In this document: positions 1 through 8,440 of the stretch, piece by piece
Layout of the letters: each line of letters starts with the position of its first letter
How positions within the stretch are numbered: the stretch's first letter is position 1
NCBI RefSeq assembly: GCF_014207255.1
Contig: NZ_JACHCZ010000001.1
Location: 234,583-298,582 of the forward strand
Length of the DNA: 64,000 nucleotides
Source: Pseudomonas sp. JAI120
GTDB lineage: Bacteria; Pseudomonadota; Gammaproteobacteria; Pseudomonadales; Pseudomonadaceae
Direction: 5' to 3'
The notes under the pieces: generated by a model
The model's database searches: none
Told to the model about the DNA's origin: nothing
Seen by the model: the letters and a program-made list of their open reading frames with translations, nothing else
Translations under genes and position numbers: made by a program

Positions 1-459
1 ATCCAAAGGCGTGACGAATACGCGTTTGAGCGCTGATTCATGATGTACGTCCTTGATAATCAGGTCCGGCTGCATTTCAGCCACATGCCCAAGGATCTCT
101 TGCAGCGGGTCACGGGTCAATGCAACTTCGGTGGTCACATTGATGCCCTTCCTGCGAATGAGTTCGGCCTCATCCTTCAACCACTGCAGGTTCTCCTGCC
201 GGCAACTCTCACGAAGCTGTTCACTGTTGCTCATTAACCGCATAAGGTCGAAGTCTTCGATGAACACCGCGATATGCAGCGCTGCGCCTGTAGCGTCGGC
301 CAGTGCGATTGCCCGCTCCATCGCCGGCGAGTGACGCATGGTTGGGCCTGCGACCAGAAAGAGTCGTTGATAGGTTTGGCAGTTGGCAAGCGTTCGAATG
401 GTCTGCAGGTCTTTCCATCTCGATCGAGCATTAAACGAGGCTGCTGGAGCCGTGCGCAT
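1..459 (-). CDS. Universal stress protein (UspA family), N-terminal part
   Basis: The reverse strand is open from an ATG at 459 to the window edge: 153 residues are visible and the C-terminus lies outside. The start is supported by AAGAGG five bases upstream. The product shows the Usp alternation of strands and helices: an N-terminal strand (LFLVAGPT, about 32-39), a helix, a second strand (ALHIAVF), a long charged helix (about 90-110) and a strand ending in the family-typical PDLIIKD. The first domain contains no obvious ATP-binding glycine loop, so this may be the first half of a tandem, UspE-like protein; that cannot be decided here. Usp proteins are cytoplasmic stress proteins. It is divergent from the TerC gene. 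Confidence 0.8.
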   Translation of the reverse strand, partial: MRTAPAASFNARSRWKDLQTIRTLANCQTYQRLFLVAGPTMRHSPAMERAIALADATGAALHIAVFIEDFDLMRLMSNSEQLRESCRQENLQWLKDEAELIRRKGINVTTEVALTRDPLQEILGHVAEMQPDLIIKDVHHESALKRVFVTPLD

Positions 460-483
460 CGCCTCTTGCGTTGTCTTCGTTAC

Positions 484-514
484 TTCGTAAAAAACGAACT
501 ATTCGCATCGAATA
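484..514. promoter_or_regulatory. Two adjacent inverted repeats in the usp/terC divergent region
   Basis: TTCGT-AAAAA-ACGAA (484-498) is followed directly by TATTCG-CAT-CGAATA (500-514). Both arms are perfect. They lie between the divergent starts at 459 and 590, so they are candidate operator sites serving both genes. No regulator gene is adjacent. No yybP-ykoY-type manganese riboswitch fold was recognised upstream of the TerC gene. Confidence 0.4.
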
Positions 515-589
515 AACGATTTTTATTGATGTGATCGACTCATTAGCATGATTCCTCAAGTCTATTGCTGCATCACGAGGAGACCTTAG

Positions 590-1564
590 ATGACCGCAAT
601 CAGCGTTGGCGAACCCTGGATGTGGGCCGCCTTCATCGTGTTCGTCCTTGCCATGCTGGCGCTCGATCTGTTCGTCTTCGGCGGGCGCAAGGCGCATCGT
701 GTTTCGGCGCGCGAAGCGCTGGCCTGGGTCACCGCCTGGATGAGTTTGGCGCTGGTCTTCGCCCTCCTGCTGTGGTGGTATTTGCGCAGCACGTTCGGCG
801 CCGAAGTGGCCCAGCGCACCACGCTCGAATTCCTGACGGGCTACCTGATCGAGCAGTCGCTGTCGATCGACAACATGTTCGTTTTCGTGATGATCTTCGG
901 CTACTTCGCCGTGCCGCCAGAGTTGCAGCGCCGCGTCCTGCTTTACGGCGTGCTCGGTGCGATCATCATGCGCGCCGGTATGATTTTCGCCGGTGTCTGG
1001 CTGGTGCAGGAGTTTGCCTGGCTACTCTATGTCTTTGGTGGTTTCCTCGTAATCACCGGCATCAAGATGCTGATTTTCGCCAACCAGCAGCCAGACCTCG
1101 AAAAGAACCCTTTGCTGCGCTGGCTGCGCAGGCATCTTCGCATCACCGACGGCTTTCACGGCGAGCGTTTCTTTGTGCGCCAGAACGGCCTGCGCTGGGC
1201 GACGCCGATGTTCCTGGTGCTGGTACTGATTGAGGCCAGCGACCTGGTATTCGCTGTTGACAGCATCCCGGCTATCTTCGCCGTTACCACCGACCCCTTC
1301 ATCGTGTTCACTTCCAACATCTTCGCCATCATGGGCCTGCGGGCACTGTATTTCCTGCTTGCGGACATGGCCGACCGCTTCCACTTGCTCAAGTATGGCC
1401 TGGCCATCGTGCTGATGTTCATCGGCGGCAAGATGCTGATCGCGCCTTGGTGGCACGTGCCGATCCAATGGTCGCTGACCACAGTCGGCGGCATCATCTT
1501 GATTTCGGTCCTGTTGAGCCTGACTTTGACGAAGAGCAAAACACGGGTTACGGGAGAACAGTGA
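590..1564 (+). CDS. TerC/Alx family integral membrane protein
   Basis: This 324-residue protein of about eight membrane helices carries the two TerC hallmarks: the acidic motif SIDNMFVF near residue 92 and its repeat DLVFAVDSIPA near residue 215. These acidic intramembrane residues are thought to act in metal transport. Alx in Escherichia coli is associated with manganese export and alkaline pH, and TerC homologues also assist metalation of exported enzymes. The length matches the family (about 320). GAGGAG lies seven bases before the ATG at 590. The gene is divergent from the stress protein gene and is followed within ten bases by IS remnant sequence, so its downstream context has been rearranged. 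The specific ion cannot be told from the sequence. Confidence 0.9.
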   Translation: MTAISVGEPWMWAAFIVFVLAMLALDLFVFGGRKAHRVSAREALAWVTAWMSLALVFALLLWWYLRSTFGAEVAQRTTLEFLTGYLIEQSLSIDNMFVFVMIFGYFAVPPELQRRVLLYGVLGAIIMRAGMIFAGVWLVQEFAWLLYVFGGFLVITGIKMLIFANQQPDLEKNPLLRWLRRHLRITDGFHGERFFVRQNGLRWATPMFLVLVLIEASDLVFAVDSIPAIFAVTTDPFIVFTSNIFAIMGLRALYFLLADMADRFHLLKYGLAIVLMFIGGKMLIAPWWHVPIQWSLTTVGGIILISVLLSLTLTKSKTRVTGEQ

Positions 1565-1573
1565 TGAATCAGA

Positions 1574-1831
1574 GATGTTCGGGATATCCAACCGTTCGAC
1601 CGTCGCACGTTTATAGGCATGAGAACCTGGCTGTTTGCTCACGAGGTCAAGCTCACGCATCAAGCTGCGCACTTTGAACCGACCGAGTTGCTCACCATCG
1701 TCACGCATCAACGAGATAATGCTACGGCTGCCGGCAGCACTGCGACTTTGTGAAAACAACTCGCTCACCCGACTGCACAACCGAAGCCGCTCGACATCAG
1801 GCAATCGGCTCATGGACGCTCAGCTGATTGA

Positions 1832-1845
<14 letters not shown>
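1574..1845 (-). pseudogene. Truncated IS3-family transposase orfB
   Basis: The reverse strand reads an OrfB N-terminus (YALINQLSVHEPIA), hits a stop, and then continues in another frame with PDVERLRLCSRVSELFSQSR, SRSIISLMRDDG, GRFKVRSLMREL and SKQPGSHAYKRATVE. Compared with intact OrfB proteins, about two dozen residues around the usual CRxFxVxRSxYY region are missing at the junction, which explains the frame change. Similarity ends after the DIPN motif, before the integrase core, so the DDE residues are lost. This is a dead fragment. Confidence 0.8.
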
Positions 1846-2140
<295 letters not shown>

Positions 2141-2228
2141 CTGACACCTCAATCTGGCGAGCATTCTCGCCTAAATGGGTGTCCGGTTTCATTAGACCAC
2201 TACAGTCTGACCCACGACAGCCACTTGC

Positions 2229-5200
2229 TCATGCAGGGCTGTCGGCCGTCATCCGGGGGTGAGCCGGTAGCAACTCCATAACCTCACAGAAAAGCTTGCG
2301 TTGCGCCCAGTCATTGCGATCTCCAATCACGTACAAGCGGCGCTTGGCACGGGTGACAGCGACGTTGAGCAGATTAGGCTTGGAAACGGCCCATTCGCGA
2401 GCGCCACCGTTTTCACTGCTTCCGCCCAGGACGAGGATGATCACTGCTGCTTCCTTTCCTTGCATGGTGTGAATCGTGCCGCGTACGATCTTGGCGTGTA
2501 ATCGATCCTTGAGTTGGTTACGCACGTCCTGAAAGGGTGTGATAACGGCGATGCTATCCAGCGGCACACCGTCGCCATCAAGCATGGCCAACAGCCGTTC
2601 TAGCACCTTGCCTTCACTGTCGACCCAATTGCCAGAAGAACGGCCACTCGCGTGCACCCAGCCGGTGGGTAGGCGGGCCGGCGTTTCCTTGACGGGCGAA
2701 GGCGCGAGGGTGCCATAGACCATGGCTCCGTCGTAGGCGATGCGATTAGCAAGGTCGAACATCGGTTTGTCACAGCGACGGTGCACCACCAATGGCAGGC
2801 CGACCCAGCATTTCTTGTCTTTAGGGCCCGCCATACGACCCCAAGGAGTGGCTTGGTCGGCCAAGGTCTGAGCAGACTGGCGATTGGGCAACCAGTGAGC
2901 GTCGACTTGATAGCGGTTGCGCATGTGTTCGAGTACGGCATCGGATACGGTAACGATCGGCTCCAATTGTAGCGGATCACCAACCAGCACAGCCCTGCGA
3001 GCACGCCACAGGGCACCCACCGCAGCCTGTGGGGTAGCTTGACCGGCTTCATCCACCAACAACCAGCCAATTTCCCCGCAGCCAAGGCTGCCGAAAGAGC
3101 GGGCGAACGAGGCGAAGGTACTGCTAAGCACTGGCACTACCATGAACAGTGATGCCCATGCCGAACGCACCACGGCTGGGGACACTCCGCGGTATCGACT
3201 GCCGGTGAGCGTACTAGTGATGAAGTCCAAGTTTGCGCGCAAGCGCGAGGCTTCGATCTGGAAGAACACGCGGTGCAACTTGAGTGCCTCGATGAATACC
3301 TTTGCCCGGGCCTGGCGCGAGCCTTCGATTATCCAAGGTTCGAGCAGCTCTATATCGCTGCCTCTACCGATCCGGCCTTGTTCGAGCCAGACCTGCAGGT
3401 GCTTGGCCCCGCCAGCCTGCGCAATGTTGCGAGCCTTTTCGATCTGCAGGGAGGCGTGGAGTACGGCTTCGTTGATCTCCTGTTCATCCTTAGCCAATTG
3501 TCGATTGAGTTCAGTGAGCTGGCCGACGAGTCGTTGCACTTGACGTTGAACACTGTCGAAGGCGTCCTTGGCCAAGGCGTGGGCGCTATCGAGCAGGCGT
3601 TGCCGGGCTGCCCACGTGCGATGAGCCCCCCAGAGGCTGAATAGGTTGGCGAGAAACCCCGGTTTTTTTGCCAGGTGTGCTTCAAGGACCTGAAGCTCGC
3701 GTTGCAGTTGCTCGCGGGCGGACGTGAGCTGCCGTGTTTCCAGCTTGGCTTGTTCGTCATTAAGACTGCTGCGTAGGGTCAGACGGATTTGGCGCTCCTG
3801 TTCCTTCTGATGTACTCGGGCCTTGGCGCTGATCACTGCCTGAATCCGTTCGAGAATGTCGCTGGCTTGAGCGCGTATCGCTTGTTCGGCGCTCTTGGCG
3901 TCCTGGTATTGCTTGACGGCGGCGCGCCAGAGCATGTTTTTATCGGTGGACGAGAGCGACTTCATGTATGCGGCTTGCTCGGCCAGCCATTCGCGCATGC
4001 CTTTGGGGGCTGGCTGATCGTCCGTGCTGTTCGCTACGGACGCCTCGGGCGTTGGATCGCCGTCGTACAGATCCTCGCCCAAGTCGCTGTTGTCGAGAGA
4101 TGTTGGTTGGGAGGGCGCGGATTCGTCTCTAGTCTTCGTCGCGTTGGGCGGACGCTTGCCATAAAAAAAGCGGTCGACGAACTGAGTGCGCTTGGCTTTG
4201 CTACCCAGTGCCGAAGAGATCATTGCCCATGCTGGCTTGCCGCTGGTGAGCTCGCCCAGTTCACTGAAGTACTCGGCATCTGGCAGCCAGGACGGGTCAA
4301 CTTTATCCAGTTGGGGCAACTCGAGCGTTACGTTCTCCACGGCGCCATTATTGGAGGAGGCTACCACCATCTCGAAGCCAAACAGGCGTGGATTGAGTTG
4401 ATAGGCAAAGCGCTCACGTCCGCCATCGTTGGCGGATTCGCGACCGTCCTGGATGAAGGCATCCGAGGCCCTGCCCAGCGAGGCCAATACGTCGGCTCGT
4501 TGGGTCACCACCGCCGCAATCAGGTCCCGGAGCAGGGTGGTCTTCCCGGTACCCGGCGGACCGTTGACGCCCATGATGCCGGTGCCGTTGCTGAGGGTCT
4601 GGAGCAGGCTGTTGACTGCCAGTTGTTGGGAGTGCACCAACCCCAAATGCCGTTCGGCAGGCCAGCAGCCTGCTGCATAACGCGAGGGCGCAAGGCGGTC
4701 GATCAGCGCCAGATCTGCTTCGGGTTTGTCGAGATGCAGGCGCTGGGTTGAGTCGTGGTGGCTCAGGTAACGGGCTAAAGGCTCGCTTGTTTCGCCACGT
4801 GCCAGGGCATCGGCCATGTCGGCCAGATCGCTCAGTAGGAAGCTGTTGAGCGGGTCGTCTTCCTGTTCGGGCTTGTTGGGGTTAATCGGTGCTGAACGGA
4901 AACGGTGTACGCGCGACTCGTCTGCGAAAAAATCATCGAGCCCCAGGGCCTGACGAATATAGTTTGTCAGGCGCGAAAGGTCGGTCGCCAAGACTACGCC
5001 ACCGAGTAGACTTTTAGTCTGTTCGCGAAGAAAGTCCTGGGTCTCCTCGAAGCCGCGTGTCCAATCTTTCTGGTTGATGGCGCAGCCGACGAACCATGCC
5101 TCGCTGGATAACACCAGGCTGTCGACCAGCATCATTCCCTGATCGTTGAACTTGAGCGCGTACAAGGCGGAGAGCCTATGCTGTGGCTCCTTGTAGCCTT

Positions 5201-5468
5201 TGTCGGCTCCGTAAAGCGCTTCCAACTGGCGAGAAACGTCTACGTTGCTGTAGAGGTGCGCGTAGAGCGTGTGGCTCCATACGCGCTTGTTGGGCAGGCG
5301 CTGCCGGCTCAGTAGGTTGGCTGGCATCCAAGGGAGAATTTGGGCCGAGGTGGGGATGTCTTGGAAAAACGGCTGGTAGTCGCTGTCGCGCTTTTTCAGC
5401 TTTGGGACTGCCTGAGGTTGCAGCAGCTCGACGGAGTGCCAGTAGCGAACGATATTTTGCGAATTCAT
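2229..5468 (-). CDS. Large superfamily 1 (Upf1-like) DNA/RNA helicase with coiled-coil insertion
   Basis: This 1079-residue protein carries SF1 helicase motifs: Walker A GPPGTGKTT (303-311), Walker B LLVDEAGQATP with Asp806-Glu807, motif III VLVGDPLQLEPI, motif V TIHTMQGKEAAVIIL, and motif VI NVAVTRAKRRL starting at residue 1035. The combination places it near the AAA_11/AAA_12 Upf1-like helicases. Between motifs I and II sits a roughly 450-residue insertion with an acidic linker (about 430-480) and long charged coiled-coil segments (about 520-690). The first 290 residues form a domain I do not recognise. There is no signal peptide or membrane segment. The gene stands alone between an IS remnant and a truncated gene, a setting common for phage defence genes, but no partner nuclease is seen. 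Cellular role unknown. Confidence 0.85.
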   Translation of the reverse strand: MNSQNIVRYWHSVELLQPQAVPKLKKRDSDYQPFFQDIPTSAQILPWMPANLLSRQRLPNKRVWSHTLYAHLYSNVDVSRQLEALYGADKGYKEPQHRLSALYALKFNDQGMMLVDSLVLSSEAWFVGCAINQKDWTRGFEETQDFLREQTKSLLGGVVLATDLSRLTNYIRQALGLDDFFADESRVHRFRSAPINPNKPEQEDDPLNSFLLSDLADMADALARGETSEPLARYLSHHDSTQRLHLDKPEADLALIDRLAPSRYAAGCWPAERHLGLVHSQQLAVNSLLQTLSNGTGIMGVNGPPGTGKTTLLRDLIAAVVTQRADVLASLGRASDAFIQDGRESANDGGRERFAYQLNPRLFGFEMVVASSNNGAVENVTLELPQLDKVDPSWLPDAEYFSELGELTSGKPAWAMISSALGSKAKRTQFVDRFFYGKRPPNATKTRDESAPSQPTSLDNSDLGEDLYDGDPTPEASVANSTDDQPAPKGMREWLAEQAAYMKSLSSTDKNMLWRAAVKQYQDAKSAEQAIRAQASDILERIQAVISAKARVHQKEQERQIRLTLRSSLNDEQAKLETRQLTSAREQLQRELQVLEAHLAKKPGFLANLFSLWGAHRTWAARQRLLDSAHALAKDAFDSVQRQVQRLVGQLTELNRQLAKDEQEINEAVLHASLQIEKARNIAQAGGAKHLQVWLEQGRIGRGSDIELLEPWIIEGSRQARAKVFIEALKLHRVFFQIEASRLRANLDFITSTLTGSRYRGVSPAVVRSAWASLFMVVPVLSSTFASFARSFGSLGCGEIGWLLVDEAGQATPQAAVGALWRARRAVLVGDPLQLEPIVTVSDAVLEHMRNRYQVDAHWLPNRQSAQTLADQATPWGRMAGPKDKKCWVGLPLVVHRRCDKPMFDLANRIAYDGAMVYGTLAPSPVKETPARLPTGWVHASGRSSGNWVDSEGKVLERLLAMLDGDGVPLDSIAVITPFQDVRNQLKDRLHAKIVRGTIHTMQGKEAAVIILVLGGSSENGGAREWAVSKPNLLNVAVTRAKRRLYVIGDRNDWAQRKLFCEVMELLPAHPRMTADSPA

Positions 5469-5581
5469 TTACTACGTCCTTGAAAGCGCTGGGGCTTGGA
5501 TTCCTGACAGGGAAGGATATCAGGCATGCTGCATCGTTTCCTGGCGCCGGGGTGCGGAAGCGATGCTGATCGTGGGCCGGG

Positions 5582-5842
5582 TCACTTACCTGAGGGATAC
5601 CAGGTGGCGTAGTTGTGGGTGTAATCCTCTTCCAGATCGATGACTTCTTCGCGGATGCCGGATAATACATCCGGTTCTCGGCCCAAAGCTGGGCTCAATT
5701 CGCGCTCTGCTAGCTCTTGGACCACGTAGGCCATGCCTTGCCATTTGTGGCGCCAGGCCAGCAGCTGTGGCCGCGTCTCAATGACAGTCGCGAGAAAGCC
5801 GTGGGCAGTAATGTCGTACTCTGGCCATGAAGTTCTATTACA
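5582..5842 (-). pseudogene. 3' fragment of an unidentified protein gene
   Basis: The reverse strand has an open frame ending with a TGA at 5582. It encodes a protein-like C-terminus that includes YDITAHGFLATVIETRPQLL, HKWQGMAYVVQELAERELS and EVIDLEEDYTHNYATWYPSG. The frame has no ATG, GTG or TTG start with a ribosome site and runs back to an in-frame TAG at 5873. The composition looks like real coding sequence. I infer a gene truncated at its 5' end, possibly the former upstream partner of the helicase gene, 113 bases away on the same strand. No family was recognised. Confidence 0.45.
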
Positions 5843-5875
5843 AGCTATCGGGGTCCCCGAAGAACATCTGTCCTA

Positions 5876-6104
5876 AGGGGCAGATGATTAAGACATTGTT
5901 TTATATGATTTTTTTAAACTTGGTACGTTCGTGTCATAACTGCCAAACAATGATATTTTGCTAAGTTCTCATTATAGATGTGTCTAGATATGTCCGAGGC
6001 GCTGAAATCAGAAAACTGAACTAACGTACCGACGATTACTTGACTCTGCCCCATGGGACACCTCGTATGCTTTTTTCAAGCGCACACTCTGGCGCGCTGC
6101 CAAC
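5876..6104. other. AT-rich intergenic stretch with an 8-bp inverted repeat
   Basis: No gene is supported between the truncated fragment and the reductase gene at 6116. The stretch is AT-rich compared with its neighbours. GGTACGTT (5932-5939) is repeated in inverse orientation as AACGTACC (6023-6030), 83 bases apart. This could be regulatory for the 6116 gene, or simply non-coding debris left by rearrangement. Confidence 0.35.
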
Positions 6105-6115
6105 AAGGAGTTCCT

Positions 6116-7159
6116 GTGAAAGGTTTATGTCTGGTGACGGGTGCCAACGGCCATCTGGGCAATACCTTGGTGCGAGCGTTGCTCGGCCAGGGCTATCGGG
6201 TTCGAGCCGGCGTTCGTGATATCCATAACCACGCACCCTTTGCCGGGCTGGACTGCGAGTTGGTGTATGCCGAGTTAATGGACAGTGCGGCCTTGGACAA
6301 GGCGTTGGAGGGCGTGGAGGTACTGTTTCAAGTGGCCGCCGTGTTCAAGCACTGGGCGCGCAACCCGCAGGCCGAGATTGTCGAGCCGAATATCCAGGGC
6401 ACACGGCGTGTGCTGCAAGCCGCTTCACGGGCGAGTGTGCAGCGTGTGGTCTACGTCAGTTCGGTGGCCGCCGTCGGTCATGATGGTACGGCGCTGGATG
6501 AGGCGCACTGGAATACGGAAAGCGAAAACGCCTACTACAAATCGAAGATTCTCTCCGAGCAGGCAGCCTGGCAGTGCGCTGAGGCGTTGGGGTTGAGCAT
6601 GGTATCGGTATTGCCTTCGGCCATGGTTGGCCCCAATGCTGGCTACCTCACGGATACCATGGGCTTCCTTCAATCGGTTCGGCGGCGGCAGATGCCCTTT
6701 GATCCGGGGTTTCGTTTCAACTTCGTCGATGTTCGTGATGTGGCCGACGGGATGATACTCGCCGCCGAAAAGGGCCGGCCGGGGCAGCGCTATATCCTGG
6801 CCAATGAGCGTTCGTCGCCGCTCAGCGATTTGATCGCGGCCGCCAACACCCAGGCGCCTGGGTATCGCCAGCCTGTCTCAGCGCCACGCTGGCTACTGCT
6901 GGGCGTGGCCTGGCTGCAGGAACGCTGGGCGCAATTAATGGGCATACCCGCCCAGTTGCTCTTGAGCCAGGTGCGCCTGTTTCACAACGTGGCGCAGGAA
7001 TACAACATTACCAAGGCGAAAAACGAATTGGGTTTCAACCCACGGCCGCCTGAAGTGGCCTTGAGGCAAGCGTTTGCTTATCTGCACAGACAGGCGCATC
7101 AACCTTATGAAGACCCGCCACAGGGCGAGGCGCAAACATTGAGTTCATCTCGCTTTTGA
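6116..7159 (+). CDS. NAD(P)-dependent epimerase/dihydroflavonol-reductase-like protein (extended SDR)
   Basis: The product has 347 residues. The start is a GTG at 6116 with AAGGAG five bases upstream; this places the nucleotide-binding motif TGANGHLG at residues 8-15, as expected. Further extended-SDR marks are the acidic turn after the second strand, VSSVAAVG with the catalytic Ser region, and YYKSK as the YxxxK motif. The C-terminal substrate domain contains FNFVDVRDVADGM, typical of HpnA/dihydroflavonol-4-reductase-like enzymes. It probably reduces a carbonyl or epimerises a nucleotide sugar in the cytoplasm; the substrate is unknown. Its last 125 bases overlap the convergent MerR gene. 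Confidence 0.8.
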   Translation: MKGLCLVTGANGHLGNTLVRALLGQGYRVRAGVRDIHNHAPFAGLDCELVYAELMDSAALDKALEGVEVLFQVAAVFKHWARNPQAEIVEPNIQGTRRVLQAASRASVQRVVYVSSVAAVGHDGTALDEAHWNTESENAYYKSKILSEQAAWQCAEALGLSMVSVLPSAMVGPNAGYLTDTMGFLQSVRRRQMPFDPGFRFNFVDVRDVADGMILAAEKGRPGQRYILANERSSPLSDLIAAANTQAPGYRQPVSAPRWLLLGVAWLQERWAQLMGIPAQLLLSQVRLFHNVAQEYNITKAKNELGFNPRPPEVALRQAFAYLHRQAHQPYEDPPQGEAQTLSSSRF

Positions 7160-7481
7160 GTTCAATCAAGTGAAGATCAAGCGCCTGCAGTTCGGCGATC
7201 CTGTCCTGGACTTGCCGGCGCTTGTCGTCGACGGCCTGGTTGGCCAACGCTAGCGGAAAGGACTTCAACTTGTTTTTTGCGGCAATCAGCGGGTTCATCT
7301 CGGCCAGCTTGAACCCGGCCACCTGCGCCTTGCGTATGAGGTGGACGATTTCCAAGTGGTGAGCATTGTAGAGGCGATAGCGCCCCTCACGCTCCGGCTC
7401 GTTGATCAGGCCCATTTGCTCGTACAGTCGAATGGCTTTTGGGGTGCAGCCGGTCAGTTCGGCGAGTCGTCCAATGAACAT
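7035..7481 (-). CDS. MerR family transcriptional regulator
   Basis: The product has 148 residues, starting MFIGRLAELTG with AAGGAA eight bases upstream. Residues 1-70 form the MerR winged helix-turn-helix (CTPKAIRLYEQMGLI, then GRYRLYN), followed by an antiparallel dimerisation helix (about 80-120). No cysteine metal-binding loop is seen in the C-terminal region, which argues for an organic or redox signal rather than a metal. The C-terminal 40 codons lie antisense to the end of the reductase gene, so the two genes may be linked in evolution or regulation. MerR proteins usually act on long-spacer promoters; the target is not evident. Confidence 0.85.
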   Translation of the reverse strand: MFIGRLAELTGCTPKAIRLYEQMGLINEPEREGRYRLYNAHHLEIVHLIRKAQVAGFKLAEMNPLIAAKNKLKSFPLALANQAVDDKRRQVQDRIAELQALDLHLIELKSEMNSMFAPRPVAGLHKVDAPVCADKQTLASRPLQAAVG

Positions 7482-7581
7482 CTGTCAATTCCTTATGTGA
7501 GACATCAAATACTCTAGCGTTGTTTGATCGCCAGAGCTGCAAAAGCCGTTACATGAAAATCGAAAAATGTCGAGATTGGGC

Positions 7582-8260
7582 TCAGTAGCGAATCATCACT
7601 GACTTCAGCTCGGCGTAGTCATCAATGAATGCGCTGCCGAACTCCCGGCCTATTCCTGAGGATTTGTTGCCGCCAAATGGCACCGCCGAGTCCAGCATCG
7701 TGTGCATGTTAACCCACACCGTGCTGGCTTCGATGGCAGGCACCATGCACAGGGCTTTGCTCAAGTCGTTTGTCCAGAGGCTGGCGCTCAAGCCGTAGGG
7801 TTCATCAAAGCCAGCAGTTTTTCTTCGCTGTCGTACGGCAAGAGCGTGGCGATGGGCCCGAAGGTTTCCTCGTTGAGCAGGGTGTCGCAGACACTGTTGG
7901 CGAGGATGATCGTCGGCTCGACGTTACAGCCTGGGCGGTCGATCAGGTTGCCTCCGTGAATGATGGTGTTGTTTTCGGCGCGGGTCTTGGCGAAAAACTC
8001 GCCGAGTTTGAGTTGATGCTGGCGGTAGTTGACCGGGCCAAATTTAGTGCGCTCATCCAGGGGCGAGCCGATATTCAGCGTGCTCAGGCGCTGGGCCAGT
8101 TTGTCCATGACCGCTTCGATCTGTGAACGATGCACGAAGAAGCGTTCGGCTGCGGCGCAGATTGGCCCGGAGTGCAAAAAGCCCGCTTCGATGATGCCGT
8201 TGACGGCCTTGTCCAGGCCCACATCGCGCATGAACCCGGCCGAGTTTTCCCCAGCCGCTG
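7582..8260 (-). pseudogene. Broken aldehyde dehydrogenase gene, C-terminal half only
   Basis: Two reverse-strand frames together encode the C-terminal half of an NAD(P)-dependent aldehyde dehydrogenase closely related to the intact one at 60048-61535. The upper frame has GENSAGFMRD, the catalytic-Cys segment ICAAAERFFVH and EETFGPIATLLPY. After LLALMN the frame shifts near 7800; about seven bases seem to be missing relative to the intact gene, and homology continues in another frame with YGLSASLWTNDL through WVNMHTMLDSAVPFGG to KSVMIRY. The N-terminal half, including the coenzyme-binding domain, is gone: at about 8260 the sequence switches abruptly to transposase. Not functional. Confidence 0.85.
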
Positions 8261-8440
8261 GTGCTTCACTCGGACAACGGCGCACCAATGAAATCGGTGA
8301 CGTTACTGACAAAGATGTACGACCTGGGCATCACGCCATCGAGAGGAAGACCTCGGGTAAGCAACGACAATCCCGGAAAACGAGTCTGTACGGAGGTGGT
8401 GTTGTTCGCTCGTCGATTCCAGTGTCCACCGTTCCGCTGA
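8261..8440 (+). pseudogene. Transposase fragment (IS3-family integrase core)
   Basis: Forward translation from 8261 gives VLHSDNGAPMKS, then MYDLGITPSRGRPRVSNDNP, which is the second catalytic Asp region (HSDNG) and following helix of an IS3-family DDE transposase. After SNDNP the frame degenerates, with a probable frameshift before the expected catalytic Glu (ESLF-type) segment; reading frame ends at 8440. Only about 60 codons remain. The fragment adjoins the point where the aldehyde dehydrogenase homology stops, so an IS insertion followed by deletion is the likely cause of that gene's truncation. Confidence 0.7.

Noticed and set aside
459..589. Possible manganese riboswitch upstream of the TerC gene
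   Set aside because: The leader is about 130 bases and none of the yybP-ykoY conserved loops could be recognised; only short palindromes are seen.
1022..1576. Long reverse-strand open frame opposite the TerC gene
   Set aside because: Only its first part (above about 1574) is transposase-like; the rest is antisense to terC with low-complexity Gln/Asp/His composition typical of shadow frames.
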